Below the pieces are notes generated by a model that ran no database searches, was not told the origin of the DNA, and saw only the letters and a program-made list of their open reading frames with translations. This document shows, piece after piece, positions 36,101-47,019 of a stretch of DNA of 64,000 bases. Each line of letters begins with the position of its first letter. The first letter of the stretch is position 1. A program made the position numbers and the translations under genes. Origin of the DNA: Siphlonurus alternatus (lineage: Eukaryota; Arthropoda; Insecta; Ephemeroptera; Siphlonuridae); the NCBI GenBank assembly GCA_949825025.1, contig OX463787.1, positions 15,931,707-15,995,706 of the forward strand, read 5' to 3'.

Positions 36101-36855
36101 GATAATGTACAAGAATGAAATTTTTACATTGCAGAAATGAATAAATTATTGTATTAAAATATGTTACTCTGATTTTTGTTCAAATTTTCTGAGTCTGGAA
36201 CTAATTTAAAAAAAATCTATTGAAAGTGCAGCCACGCTCTCGATACAAGATATTTACACGCGATTGCAGATATGCTGCTTAAAGTTAAACAGTTGCTTAT
36301 CCTTTGCTTATTCTTTGCTTATCCTATGTTATAGCTTAGGATAAGAAACTGCTTTAAGTGAAACAGCATATCTATGCAATCGTCTGTAATTAGTGTTTTC
36401 TTCTTTAATAAGGGTTCTCTTCACATAGGATCGCATGATTTCGCAGCTCATGTTATAAAAGAACCTATGCGATCAGGTGTAAACGTGCACACAGCTTCGA
36501 TCATATCATATGCCTTCATATGATAAGAAATTTAGAACCGGTTAAAACGTACGATCGCATACTAAAAGGCCTTAATATACCTTCAGCCTTGCAATTTTTT
36601 TTTTTTTTAATTCGTTCCTGGACTCAGAAAAATCTAATTAAATCCGGAGTAGCATAGTTTGGTATATAACATATCTATTTATTTCTGATTTAAAAAAATA
36701 TGTAATTTTGTACATGACAAAATTTGGTCCACAACTCCCTATTTTTCTAACACGAGTATATTTTCAGGTTCTACTACGTTCATCGATTCCTCCAGTGTAT
36801 ATTTGGACTCGCAATTGTTGCACTTGCAGGCAATATGTTTGCCTCAAAATTGTAA
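30157..36855 (+). CDS. FAR-2: fatty acyl-CoA reductase, 9 coding exons, 494 aa
   Basis: Predicted alcohol-forming fatty acyl-CoA reductase. Coding exons: 30157-30252, 30895-31011, 31397-31486, 32032-32327, 32933-33042, 33996-34188, 34557-34793, 35751-36008, 36768-36855; GT..AG at every border, giving 495 codons with the stop. Visible parts: TGATGFMG at residues 24-31, SCPDLDTLYLL in exon 2, FHSAAVVRF and YVSTAFSQC in exon 4, the catalytic YSFSK at 209-213, FRPSL at the end of exon 5, PLPGWVDNLNGPTG in exon 6, the hydrophobic FTFLLHTIPAIFMD in exon 7, and a C-terminal membrane segment (about 473-490). The start is placed at the ATG after two candidate acceptors (AG ending at 30139 and 30154). 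A repeat-derived ATG at 30040 is in frame but would add 39 unlikely residues. Intron positions equal those of FAR-3. All key motifs are intact. Confidence 0.93.
30366..30705. repeat. Palindromic repeat, family M9 (two CRE-like octamers)
   Basis: Ends with TTCATGAAAATCCTTCATGA and ATCTTGAAGATTTTTCACTC. Inner blocks GATAGAAAACCTCGAGTT / AACTTGAGGTCCTCTAATC and TGTGACGTCATAGTCATGCA / TGCATGACTATGACGTCACA. Intron 1 of FAR-2. Confidence 0.7.
31058..31351 (+). repeat. Family M2 repeat
   Basis: Full copy with CCCAAGTTGAAATAAATTTC at the start and TTTTTCAACTATATAGGG at the end. It contains a small internal duplication (GTGTAAAAGATGAGTTGAAGA twice with slight change). It fills most of intron 2 of FAR-2. 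Confidence 0.8.
32383..32602. repeat. Palindromic MITE, family M7
   Basis: Ends TTAAAGGCGAATTCACATGG and GGCATGTGAATCCGCCTTAA. Inner blocks GCGATGCGACGCGATTTTTG and GCTTCTCGTCGCATGATA. Other copies: 39201-39386, 40111-40320, 43644-43864, 55798-56014; 62464-62655 is a relative. Intron 4 of FAR-2. Confidence 0.8.
33197..33461 (+). repeat. Family M2 repeat
   Basis: Best view of the terminal inverted repeat: CCCGAATTGAAAT at the start and TTTTCAATTAGGG at the end. Landmarks complete. Intron 5 of FAR-2. Confidence 0.8.
33837..33961. repeat. Palindromic MITE, family M12
   Basis: Arms GTACACTCCTCGCCTCTGAA and TTCCAAGGCAATAATGTA; inner GCCTTGTTAATCACCATGCC / GAAATGGTGATTAACAAGGC nearly perfect. It ends about 35 bp before FAR-2 exon 6. 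Confidence 0.8.
34241..34505. repeat. Degenerate family M9 repeat
   Basis: Pieces recognisable: GAGATCTCGAGTTTTATATTG and GCATGACTATGACGTCAGAG. The arms are partly eroded. Intron 6 of FAR-2. Confidence 0.5.
34812..34930. repeat. Palindromic MITE, family M12
   Basis: GAACACTTGTCACCTTTGAA at the left, TTAATCATCATGTAC / GTATGGTGATTAACAAGG in the centre. It begins 18 bp after the FAR-2 exon 7 donor. Confidence 0.75.
35430..35716. repeat. Palindromic repeat, family M3
   Basis: Ends AATGGAGTATCAACCTTTAT and GAGAATGATACTCCATT. CRE-like TGACGTCA in both arms (near 35559 and 35609). The right half is shortened. It ends 34 bp before FAR-2 exon 8. Confidence 0.8.
36090..36745. repeat. Composite M3-like palindrome with inner palindrome
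   Basis: The outer arms resemble M3 (TTGCAGAAATGAATAAATT, GTTACTCTGATTTTTGTTC, CTGAGTCTGGAACTAA and inverses near 36600-36690). Between them lies another inverted block (GATTGCAGATATGCTGCTTA / AACAGCATATCTATGCAATC) and CTATGCGATCAGGTGTAAAC. It fills intron 8 of FAR-2 up to about 20 bp before the last exon. Confidence 0.55.
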
Positions 36856-36884
36856 ATTATATAACAATTTGTATAAAATGAGAC

Positions 36885-37190
36885 AATCTGCGGAGTGAAA
36901 TGTTATCATATTTGAATAGAGAACCTTGAGTAATATAATGTCACCTTTTTTAAATTTTGTTTTAGCCTAACACTTAAAAAAATTGAACTGCATAGTCATG
37001 TAAATATACTTATAGAAAACATTAAAAATTCTTTAAAATAATAATAAATGAAATATTGTAAAGTCACAGCTTTTTGTACGTTAACATGTCTTTAAATGTG
37101 TAAAATGAATAAAAAAAAAAATTAAATTAATAAAAAAATGCTAGAAAATACATAACACAAGGTCCTCTATCCAAATGTGATATAACGTTG
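36885..37190. repeat. Family M9 repeat in the probable FAR-2 3' region
   Basis: TTGAATAGAGAACCTTGAGT pairs with AACACAAGGTCCTCTATCCA. It begins about 30 bp after the FAR-2 stop codon and contains an AATAAA at 37108-37113 followed by an A-run, so the transcript may end inside the repeat. Confidence 0.6.
37108..37113 (+). terminator. Candidate polyadenylation signal of FAR-2
   Basis: AATAAA about 250 bp after the TAA at 36853-36855, located within an M9 repeat. Another AATAAA lies near 37342. Neither is proven. Confidence 0.4.
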
Positions 37191-37440
37191 TGTATATTTA
37201 AAAATTAATTCGATATAAATTTCATATAGATTATTCAAACTCCTTGAATGTGGTTTTAATAGCCTTTTTTACCTTAGCTTTTTTCAGTGTGGGCCTCCCT
37301 TGTATATTAATCTGACTTTTTATTTTGTAATTGTAATTATGATGAATAAATAAATTGCTTCATTTTTTATAAGAAGGTTATCTGATAAAATTTTGAATTT
37401 ACCATAAGAAAATAATCACCGCCAATGGTTTCATTAATCC

Positions 37441-37857
37441 TAAGGGCATTGGTGCACCACCGGTAGTTGGCAACACTGACGTATCTTCACCATGTTAATT
37501 TTTGATCATTGCTCCTCGGAGTAATTTTTATGCTAGAGCTAAGCTGATTGCTGTAGTATCAAGATAATTAGTAGCCCAAGTGCACAATTTGGCAAAATAA
37601 AGCCTGATTTAAAAAAAAGTATTTTTTTTTTATATTTTAGAAAAATGCATGTAAATTTAAAAAATTACTAAAAAATACTTTTCTTTAAATCAGGCTTTAT
37701 TTAGCCAAATTGTGCACTTGGGATACTAATTACCTTGATACTACAGCAATCAGCTTAGCTCTAGCATAAAAATTACTCCGAGGAGCAATGATCAAAAATT
37801 AACATGGTGAAGATACGTCAGTGTTGCCAACTACCGGTGCTACACCCAATGCCCTTA
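37441..37857. repeat. Near-perfect palindrome, about 188-bp arms
   Basis: Left arm 37441-37628, right arm about 37672-37857. Blocks such as GTTGGCAACACTGACGTATC / GATACGTCAGTGTTGCCAAC and GATCATTGCTCCTCGGAGTA / TACTCCGAGGAGCAATGATC match exactly; I count only about 8-10 differences over the arm. A/T-rich loop of about 45 bp. Single copy in this window. Confidence 0.85.
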
Positions 37858-38150
37858 ATTGAGTCCTTCCTAACAATAATCGAGGAAGATGAATTCATGT
37901 TATTTTTTCGCAAGTAGAGAAAACGTGTTTTTTAAAGATAATAATTTTAATTTTAAACAATATTAAATATTTTTTTTTTTTTAGAAATTATTACATGCTT
38001 TTTATTTTCCAAACAATATCTTCATATTAATTTATAAGAAAATATACATCTCAAGGCAGCACCAACGTTACTCCTCTATTTGTTGGTGATGTCATATATA
38101 CGCTCTCTATTAATTAAAGGCTTCGTGAACTTCAAGTATATATAGCTAGA

Positions 38151-38353
38151 GTAAAATTAAATTGAAATTCCTACCGGAAGTAGCCGGAAGTGAGAGGTTT
38201 CTGGTCGTCTTGTTCATATCTAAGTCTTGAAAATTTACAAACATGTTAGTACTCTTCTTACAAACCTGTAGTCAAATTTTCATACGAAAATAAAGGTCTG
38301 AAACCACTCACTTCCGGTTATATCAGGCGGGAATTTTAAATTAATTTGACTGT
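38151..38353. repeat. Palindromic MITE, family M8 (ETS-like motifs)
   Basis: Arms GTAAAATTAAATTGAAATTC and AATTAATTTGACTGTA; two tandem ETS-like sites in the left arm (CCGGAAGTAGCCGGAAGTG) and a CACTTCCGGTTA in the right. Centre TCTTGTTCATATCTAAGTC. Confidence 0.8.
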
Positions 38354-38769
38354 AGATTGGGTACCCCACTTACTATTCTCAAAGTTAAAAATCTCTATCT
38401 CCTTGCTTTTTGATGGAATTGGAGATATCGCTCTAGCATCTATCTATGTACTATAGGGGTAACGGTTTTGATGTTCTGAAGTGTAATGATCATGCAATGA
38501 GATCATAAAATATAATTAATGTAAAATGCAATCTTAATGCACATAATAATTGAGGACTAATACACTGCTGCATGTTTGCAAACGATTAGTAATGGAAAAT
38601 TACGAAGTGCATAACAGTACAAACCAGTTCAATTGCAAAGGGAATTAACTCGCTGTATTATCATAAAAAACAAGATATTCTGAACGCCAAGCTTCTGTGA
38701 AAACCCACCACCACAACCATCAAGATAATATCACTGCAATTGTTTTTGCATGCAGTGCAATTAATTCTA

Positions 38770-38953
38770 CAGTCAAATGTACATGATATTCCCTCCGGAA
38801 GTACCCGGAAGTGAGAAGTTTTGGTCTTTCTATTTACATTTTAAAATATTGACAACAGGTTTGTAAATTTTTAAGACTCAGACATGAACAAGACGAGCAG
38901 AAACCTCTCACTTCCGGCTACTTCCGGAGGGAATTTCAAATTAATTTGACTGT
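38770..38953. repeat. Palindromic MITE, family M8 (ETS-like motifs)
   Basis: Starts ACAGTCAAATGTACATGATA, ends AATTAATTTGACTGTA. Left arm CTCCGGAAGTACCCGGAAGT, right arm CACTTCCGGCTACTTCCGG: four GGAA sites in one element. Confidence 0.8.
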
Positions 38954-38956
38954 ATG

Positions 38957-39135
38957 TTTTATCCAGGAAGTAGCCGGAAGTGTAAAGTTTGTGACTATTT
39001 AGTTTTTGAAACTTTTCAGATGGGATTTCAATAGAAATGCTGTTTTGTCATGTAATTTCACTAAAATTACAATGTCAAAATACAAAGACTGGAATCTCAT
39101 AACTAACAACTACTTCCAGATATAATAGATTGAAA
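38957..39135. repeat. Degenerate M8 element, directly downstream of another
   Basis: CAGGAAGTAGCCGGAAGTG at the left and AACTACTTCCAGATATAAT at the right remain recognisable. Outer arms eroded. Confidence 0.5.
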
Positions 39136-39200
39136 TTTGATACAGACTGAGAGCGTATACTGTTTTCTGCGTAACATATTTTTTATTTATTTCACCAATA

Positions 39201-39386
39201 TAAAGGCGGATTCAGATGGGGACAACGGCGATGCAACGTGATTTTGACGTAAAAGCTGTGAAATCGCGTTAATTGCGATGCTTTTTTTTTAATCGCCAAA
39301 TATGACCGCCAATATAGATATCACAGCAAGTGCGCATTATTCGCATAGAGTCGCAAGATAGAAATCGCCATGTGAATCCGCCTTAA
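39201..39386. repeat. Palindromic MITE, family M7
   Basis: Ends TAAAGGCGGATTCAGATGGG and GCCATGTGAATCCGCCTTA; inner GACAACGGCGATGCAACG, CAGCAAGTGCGCATTATTCG. Confidence 0.8.
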
Positions 39387-39517
39387 CAGTGAACATTAAA
39401 AAGGGAAGTGGAACATTTTACAAGTTACTATAATAAGCACCAGTGTACATAAGATTTTAAAATATTATTGTACTTAATAATAACATAAAAAAGGTAAAAA
39501 AAAAAAGACATTTCCTA

Positions 39518-39618
39518 ATGTACACTTGTCGCATTAGAAAAATTCTCACTTGTAGCTTTGTTAATTACCATACCCTATGTTATTCTTACTGGAAATTTTC
39601 CGAAACGACGACTGTACT
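39518..39618. repeat. Partial palindromic MITE, family M12
   Basis: GTACACTTGTCGCATTAGAA, TTAATTACCATACCCTATG and the right end TGGAAATTTTCCGAAACGAC; the inner right arm is deleted. Confidence 0.65.
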
Positions 39619-39908
39619 TGGACAACCAAGGCCAATCAAAAAAGTGCACACAGGACAAGATTTACAAACAAACCTACTATATATTAATATCTCCTGTAAT
39701 GATGTCATTTAAAAGAATTTAAGTGGGAGATGCACTTTACGACGCCAGAAGCTAACACGTGCATCTTTGTATGCAGTTAAGTATAATATGCATTTTTATA
39801 TTGATTTGCTATATTAGGTTCATTTTATCATCTAAACTAATGTATTTATGATTCATATATCGCTAACACTTGCATAAACTGTACTGGAAAAAATTATTCT
39901 GCATTTCT

Positions 39909-40069
39909 TAAAGCCGGAATTACACGATACAATTTTGGACACAATTTTTCCTTACAAGAAAATTTCATCTCCATACAAACAAATGGAGTTCAAGTTTTCT
40001 TGTAAAGAAAAATTGTATTCAATGGTTAGAAAAATTGTATTGTCTAATACCGGCTTTAGGGTTGTAAAA
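39909..40069. repeat. Palindromic MITE, family M11
   Basis: Ends TAAAGCCGGAATTACACGAT and TTGTCTAATACCGGCTTTA; inner GAAAATTTCATCTCCAT / ATGGAGTTCAAGTTTTC. Copies cluster at 61357-61790. Confidence 0.8.
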
Positions 40070-40110
40070 ATTTATATTGTATTCAATATGTTTCAATTTA
40101 TTTAGCCCTC

Positions 40111-40320
40111 TAAAGTTGGATTCAGATGGCGACAACGGCGATGGGACGCGATTTTAACTTAAAAGCTGTGAAATCCTATGCGGCGGCGAATTCGCCGGGA
40201 ATCGCATTACGATGCTCTTTTTCTTTTAATCGGTAAATATGGCCGCCAATGGATGTTACAGCAAGTGCGCATTATTCGCAACGCGTCGCATGATAAAATT
40301 TGCCATGTGAATCCAACTTA
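40111..40320. repeat. Palindromic MITE, family M7
   Basis: Ends TAAAGTTGGATTCAGATGGC and TTGCCATGTGAATCCAACTTA; inner GCGATGGGACGCGATTTTA and GCAACGCGTCGCATGAT. Confidence 0.8.
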
Positions 40321-40936
40321 ACACCTTTCAAATTATGCTGCAAAACGCTATGACATCAAATTAAATTAATGTATTGAAATGACTGACATTACAGCGTTTT
40401 GCATTTTAAGAGAAAATATCTAAAAAAAATTACAATACATATCAGTTGAGATCACAATAAAAAAATAAAAATTGTCATGCAGGCTTTTAATTTGATGTAA
40501 TATCATGTCATGTATTTGTACGTTGATCAACTTGAGATTTGAATTTAGCATTATAATTTTAATGTTATTGTCAATTATTTTAAATTGTAAAATATTCATA
40601 TAATCTTGGCTGATATATAAGAAAATATTATCCAATTGAATTTATATACAGTGTAATACAAAAAAAAATTGAAGTGTCACCATTACTCAGCATTTATTAT
40701 AAATGTCATACATTGTTTCTGCTGTACTTTTTATTGTTGTACTCAATGTTTCTTTGTCTGTTATTTAAGCAAAGTTTTAATGTTTTAGTATTGATCAACT
40801 TGACATTATTTTAATATAGTGATTGTACTTTTGCAAGCATAGAAATTCCCGACAGGGCTGTACTGTTTGAAGTTGGTGATTAAAAAGTATACAAATTATG
40901 TGTTATGTACACATTACGTTGTACTACTGTACAGCT

Positions 40937-41151
40937 ACAGTCAAATTTACATGATATTCCCTCCGGAAGTAGCCGGAAATGCAAGGTTTCTAGTTTTACT
41001 ATTTCTATTACAGCGTTATAATTTCACACAAAGGTCAGTAATTCTACTTCAAACCACCTGTAAAGTTTCAAAACTGAAGTACAAACCGAAGAGCTGCAAA
41101 CTTCACACTTTCGGCTACTTCCGGAAGAAATTTAAATTTAATTTGATTGTA
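40937..41151. repeat. Palindromic MITE, family M8 (ETS-like motifs)
   Basis: Starts ACAGTCAAATTTACATGATA and ends TTTAATTTGATTGTA; CTCCGGAAGTAGCCGGAAAT in the left arm, TTCGGCTACTTCCGGAAG in the right. Confidence 0.75.
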
Positions 41152-41337
41152 TCATAAAATTCCACCACGCCTAAAACTTCTCTATTTTTACATAAAAAAA
41201 AAAAAAAATCAAATTCATATACACTCCTGGTGTACAGTGCGTTTTCCTTAAAGATTAATTTCAGTAACTTGACATCAAAATGTTGTAATGAAAATTTCTT
41301 TTACACGGAATCAAATGAAATAAATTATAAATGTTCT

Positions 41338-41575
41338 GAAATGTAAATGCTTAAGATTTTACCAAATTCAAGGATGCAGTTTTCTCACAACAGTTCCATT
41401 TTCAGTTGCCATCCAAATTAATTAAGTTCTACCTTAATTTTCACAAAACTGCTAAGACATATCCACTTCAAAATTTGTATGCCATTTTTTGATGGCAAGT
41501 TCAAATTTTGTACAAGTTTTGTTGCATTCTAGGGGTCCAATTTTGAAATCTCAAAATTAATCAACTGAGATTCAT
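41338..41575. repeat. Dispersed repeat, family M13
   Basis: Matches 26318-26565 and 50770-51020 in order: ACAGTTCCATTTTCAGTT, CTACCTTAATTTTCACAAAA, ATTTGTATGCCATTTTTTGA, TTTTGTTGCATTCTAGGG. The most diverged of the three. Confidence 0.55.
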
Positions 41576-41632
41576 CCTAAACATAAAAAATTAACCTATG
41601 ATATTAACATTTTTTTGTTAAGGGAAATGTAT

Positions 41633-41763
41633 AGTTGTCGGCTTTAAAAGGTTTCATATGCAGCCTTTTTCTTTGTTAATCACCATGCCCCGTAAGAATA
41701 ACACAGGGGATGGTGATTAACAAGGCTGCAAGTGGGAAACTTTTCAAAGGCGTGGATTGTACA
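41633..41763. repeat. Palindromic MITE, family M12
   Basis: Inner arms TTAATCACCATGCCCCGTAA / GGGATGGTGATTAA are intact; outer right end AAAGGCGTGGATTGTAC. Confidence 0.75.
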
Positions 41764-43226
41764 TGGTATATCTTCATATTGTTGTATAATATTGCAGTGT
41801 AATTCCCCACAGCCTCTTTCAGTAGGAAGCAAAGAAGTTTGTCGCCTTGACTTTGACTGACTATGATCCTTGGTAAGTCCAACAAGTATGGTAGAGGGGC
41901 AGCCTCCTGTAAGTCTTATATATTACGTGAGTCATGATCTAGCATAGCCTTCATTACATCTAGTATCGTCGTCCAGTGCACTTCACTCTCGTAATATAAG
42001 GTGAGTTCATTTATTTACTATTGAAAATGATAGAAAAAATTGAAAGAAAGAATCCAGTAAGGAAATTCAGACACCAAAAAAAAAAATTTATAATAACATA
42101 ATTATGTGTTGAGGTATGTGAGAATTAAGATTATCTTAAATTTTAATGTCAACCGTTACATAAATTAATATAATATGGACAGTTTTTAACTCTAAAAAGG
42201 ATTTTTATGATTCTTTGATCATTATTCGTGTCTTGAAAAGTCCAATTTATAATTAGAAAATTTATTATATAAAGATTGGTTATAGTTCAATTTTTGTAAA
42301 CATGCCATGATACGATGCGCCATATTTTACTAATTATTGAATTATCTCTGCATGGAAGATAAATAGAAATTCTTTGCGTATTAATTTCGTTTTTATTTTT
42401 TCTGCCTAGGAATTAACATAATTATTAATTATATTTGTATTCAAAAGTTAAAATATTAATATTTAATAAAATATTTTATTCTGTTAAGATGCAGCTTCCG
42501 AAAAAATTATTTTAATGTCTTACCAATTAAACTACGTGTAGGGAGTTTTTTCTAATAAATTTTTTTTTAATATAAATTATTAATTAATTAATTAATTAAT
42601 TATATTTAATTAAATATTAAAATGCTAAAAATTTTAATAAAATATCAAATATATAAATATATATATTATATATATTTTTTTTGTGAAAGCTCTTCAAACT
42701 GTATAATTTTTATTTACTAATATTGTATGACAATTATTTTAAATGTAAATTAAATTTCAATACTTCAATGAATTTTATGATTTTGTTAAGTGCTTTTTAA
42801 TATATTCGAATTTCTAGTCCATTATTATAAAGTATGATTCTTCAACATTATAATTTACAGTTATTAATTAAAACTATTGTCACTTATGTACTACAAATTT
42901 GCGTCATCAGATCTCCAGAAGATGTGACCCCTCCCATACTAACAATACCCTCTTCAGTACGTACAGTTAACCATTGTCATTAATATTACACTGCATAATT
43001 ATTTGACCTGCCTGCCCACAGGCAATAACATCATTAACGCATGTAAGATGCGATTTTTAATTATGAATGACTTAACATACTTAAAATCATTGCTTTGAAT
43101 CGATTCTTGAGGATTATTACAGTTAACTTTTTCTCGGCTGCATAGGGAGTTCAATATTTGCTTTGTTTATTGGAGCCAATACAGAAATGCCATTTTATGG
43201 ATATATAATATAGTACATCTCCAAAC

Positions 43227-43253
43227 AAAAAAAAAAAAAAAAAAAAAAAAAAA
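43227..43253. repeat. Homopolymer A-run, 27 bases
   Basis: Uninterrupted A-run in AT-rich sequence; no retroposon body is recognisable upstream of it. Confidence 0.9.
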
Positions 43254-43643
43254 CATTATTATATCAATTTCATACAAAAACACACTTATTACAAGAAAAT
43301 AGTCAACATGTACGGTACATATATTATTATATGAATTCTAAGTATACAGTACATTATACACTGTATAGACTCGCCGTATATTAGATATTCCAATTTACAA
43401 CAAAGCAGATTATGTAAAGGCCAGATTTAAAAAAAAAATAGTTAGACTATATAAACGTCTTTGTTACAAAATTAGACTGCATTTAAATAAAATTAAGACT
43501 ATTTAGGGCATAAAAATATGTTGAAAAGTTATAACAATTAAGCATAAAATCGAGTCTGAAAAAAGTTAATCTTAAAAAAAAATGTATAGTTGAATCTTTG
43601 AGAATGCCCTCTTAAAATAATCCAATAATACAGTTAACATTGT

Positions 43644-43864
43644 TAAGGCGGATTCACATGGCGATTTCCAACCTGCGACGCGAAGCGAATAATGCGCACT
43701 TGCTGTAACATCCATTGGCGGCCATATTTGACGATTAAAAAAAGAGTATCGTAATTTAACGCGATATTCGCCGCCACAATGGCGAATTCGCTTCCGCATA
43801 GGATTTCACAGCTTGTGTGACAAAATCGCGTCGCATCGCCGTTGTCGATCTGAATCCGCCTTTA
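43644..43864. repeat. Palindromic MITE, family M7
   Basis: Ends TTAAGGCGGATTCACATGGC and CGATCTGAATCCGCCTTTA; inner CTGCGACGCGAAGCGAATAA and CGCGTCGCATCGCCGTTGTC. Confidence 0.8.
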
Positions 43865-44328
43865 CAATTTATGAAGTAGAAAAGTACTATATATTAAGCA
43901 AACAATAATTTGTTCAATATAATTTTTTGTAACTGAAAATCATTGAACTGTATTTATTCTGGTATAATTAAATATTTCACTACTTATATACTGGCCTGAA
44001 TATTAGATAATTTTTATATTTTATGTCGTTCATAATACATCGACTTAATAGTAACAAGTATTAAACAGGTTTTCATGGTAACGAGTGCATTGCCCTTACT
44101 TTTTATTTATAAACATTACATTTTCACCTTCATTCTAGGTTTCAGAAAAAAACAACTACCACAAGGATGAAAATTACATATTTTTTAATGTTATTATAAC
44201 CTTTCCTGACTAGTTCTTATATATATCAAGCTTTTTACTAGCAAGGCTTATTTGAAAAAAACTACAGGAGATGATTGAATTTTAGTACTGAAGCTTGAGT
44301 ATTAGATGCTTCAAAACAATTTTATGGG

Positions 44329-44601
44329 CCCTAATTGAAAAATTACGTCTTCAACTCATCCTCTAAACGTCTAAACTTAATCTTTTTACTTCTAAAACAC
44401 ATCTTATTTCCTCTTCGTTCAAAGTGAGGATGAAATGAAGACAATATTTCTAACATTTTATGTTCAAGAAGAGGAAACAAGACGTAGCCTCGTTTTTTTC
44501 ACCTCTTTTTTTCTCTAAAATGGTGCAAAATAAGAGGAGAAAAGACGTACAAGATAAAAGTTTAATATCGAAGAAAAGATGAAATTTATTTCAACTCAGG
44601 G
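44329..44601 (-). repeat. Family M2 repeat
   Basis: Minus-strand copy starting CCCTAATTGAAAAATTACG and ending TTATTTCAACTCAGG; all landmarks present. Confidence 0.8.
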
Positions 44602-45714
44602 GTGTTATTTATTTATTTTTATATTTTATTTCAGTTTCATTTATAATCTATTTCATGTAAGTTTCCAGAAAAGTATAGATTATGATTATGAAAGATGTAA
44701 TTAATACGATAAAAAGTAATGCGTGTCATTACATAATCTTAATGTCACATATACTGTATATAGGTACAGTTCTTTATAAGTATATTTATATGAAGACCAT
44801 ATGTGGACATGAATCCGGATGTTATATGGTGTTATAGTACCTATAACAGTATCATTTCCTCATTAACAATAACATAATTTCCGCATTTATATTACTTTTT
44901 AATCGATATAATGCGCAATTTCTCCTGAGAATTGAGAATTATATATATATATTTTTTTTTTCTTAATTCATTTCAAACAAACCGTTACACATAATGTATT
45001 TAATATATATGATTTCTGTATGGCACTTTCTTAACAGTGAACAAGGATTTAGGATTTCGCTCCAGCATTATTTACTGTAGACTCTCAAATTGTTATTTAT
45101 AAATAAAAAATTCGAATAAATAATAATATAATTAACAAATAAATAATTACCATGCAATATACGTACCTTGATATAAAAAAATATTAAAATATTTGAAATA
45201 AAATACATATATTTTTAATTTTGATTTTTTTTTTATATTATATGATCTATAATTTAATATAATTATTATTTTACTAACATTTATCATCAGTATTATATCA
45301 AATTAAAAAAATGTATTCTAGCTGAATTTTTATTTAATCTGCAAGATAAAGAATTAATGTTGCCTATGATTAATAATAATTGTCGATGCTAAATTCAAAA
45401 TATTTTTTGTTCAAAAATTAAGGGCAAAATAACACAGAGCTTACTAAATTGATTTAAAAAAAATGTCAGTATTTCGATTTGAGTATTTAATTACGATTGT
45501 AATTAAAATAAAAGACGGTATAAAATCCAAAGTCCGATTTAATTTAAATTAAAACCAAATGCATTCTAAATTTTTCGAAAACTTCACCGATTTGTTATAA
45601 TTTCCTAATTTGGGAAATTTAATTCTATAGTACTAATCAGAAAGGTTTGCTGCAATTTATAGAAAGGTTCAACAGCAAGTCAATATATATATTTTTTATC
45701 ACTGACATTAATAC

Positions 45715-46112
45715 TTAAGGTACAGATAACACAGATCAGCTGTTCGACGTAGATCCCTTTGATTAAAATGTAAACCTAAGCAAATTCACAAAACTTCTGA
45801 TTTTTTTTTTAAAGGCAGATATTAGTGCCTAAAAGAGATAGAAAGAATTTCAAGACAATTTAACGAGCCGATTTTTTTTTAATTAATTTTTTAATTTTCA
45901 GCATACTCATAGAGCTTTCCCATGGAGAGACAAACTAAAAAATTAATTTAAAAAAATCGGCTCGTTAAATTGTTTTGAAACTTTTTCTACGACTTTTAGG
46001 CACTAATATCTGCCTCTCAAAAAAATTTCAGAATTTTTGTCAATTTGCTAAGGTTTACATGTTAATCAAAGGAGATTACGTCGAACAGCTGACCGGCGTT
46101 ATCTCTACCTTA
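45715..46112. repeat. Palindromic MITE, family M4
   Basis: Ends AGGTACAGATAACACAGATC and CCGGCGTTATCTCTACCT; inner CAATTTAACGAGCCGATTTT / AAAATCGGCTCGTTAAATTG. About 400 bp, the longest copy of the family here. Confidence 0.8.
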
Positions 46113-46454
46113 ACGATTAATAAATTATTATTAGGGTTAAAAAGTATTATATAACATCCTGGTACTTGAAAAATTGCTGCGTTTTGATGATTATATAAAT
46201 TTCTTGTATTTTTTCTGTATATATTCTTCATATTTAAACACTAAGAATGACGCAGCATATATTAAAAAATTGAAGGCCTTTCAGTTGCTAAAATGACGTG
46301 GCAAATTATAACAATGAGATTAAGTGTTTAATATGAAAAGTAGGTTTTTTGTAGGAAACCCTTTTTTATGCAAAATTTCGTCTAAAATTATGTAGTAATA
46401 AAATTATTCAATATTTGTAATTTTTGAAAATATTGGAATAAAATTCATTAATAA

Positions 46455-46590
46455 TAGCCAGGTTTCTAACCACGTTTAGCTTTACCATCACATTTAAATA
46501 GTTGGTTTAACACGTAAAACAAGTATAGTTAAACGTGGTTAAGCTAAACGTGGCTAGAAACCTGGCTAACTGCTTCGTGAATCATGCCCA
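46455..46590. repeat. Palindromic MITE, family M1, left end missing
   Basis: Begins inside the left arm (TAGCCAGGTTTCTAACCACG) and ends with the full right end CTGCTTCGTGAATCATGCCC. Confidence 0.75.
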
Positions 46591-46682
46591 ATATAATTAT
46601 TTTTATTATGTTTACGTCTTTTAGTCTATTCACTAACAAATATATTTATAAGAATTTGTGGTTTCCTACATATTTAGAATTG

Positions 46683-46942
46683 ATTATATATATCGATGGT
46701 GTTCCGTCAAAAACGACTATCTCATTTTATCGCGTCCTCTCAAAAACGACTAACTCGTTTTATCGCAAGCCGAGATGGTCGCTTTTGCACTATGGGTTTC
46801 CAGGTATACATTTTTATTATACCTGGAAACCCATAGTGCAAAACCAATCATCTCGGCTCGCGATAAAACGAGTTAGTCGTTTTTGAGAGGACGCGATAAA
46901 ATAAGTTGGTCGTTTTTGACGGTACACCATCGATATATATTA
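46683..46942. repeat. Near-perfect hairpin just upstream of FAR-3
   Basis: Arms of about 125 bp: ATATATCGATGGTGTTCCGT / ACGGTACACCATCGATATAT, GTCCTCTCAAAAACGACTAA / TTAGTCGTTTTTGAGAGGAC, CACTATGGGTTTCCAGGTAT / ATACCTGGAAACCCATAGTG. The loop is only about 12 bp. It ends 77 bp before the FAR-3 ATG. Confidence 0.85.
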
Positions 46943-47019
46943 TACTCTAACAACACTTGGTGACTGTCTAAATTGTAATTTGAGGCCTGTATCCTCCTAA
47001 CCATTCCCCTGTTCCTCAG

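Larger units (their letters stand above)
36856..47019. other. Gene-free interval between FAR-2 and FAR-3
   Basis: No recognisable exon on either strand. The interval is dominated by the MITEs and palindromes listed separately. 41880-43640 and 44610-45715 show only AT-rich sequence (including a TTAA-type run near 42577-42601 and an A-run at 43227-43253) with nothing I can name. Confidence 0.6.

Noticed and set aside
42900..43140. Possible exon or regulatory block of higher GC between FAR-2 and FAR-3
   Set aside because: No coding frame with family resemblance and no repeat partner in the window; left unassigned.
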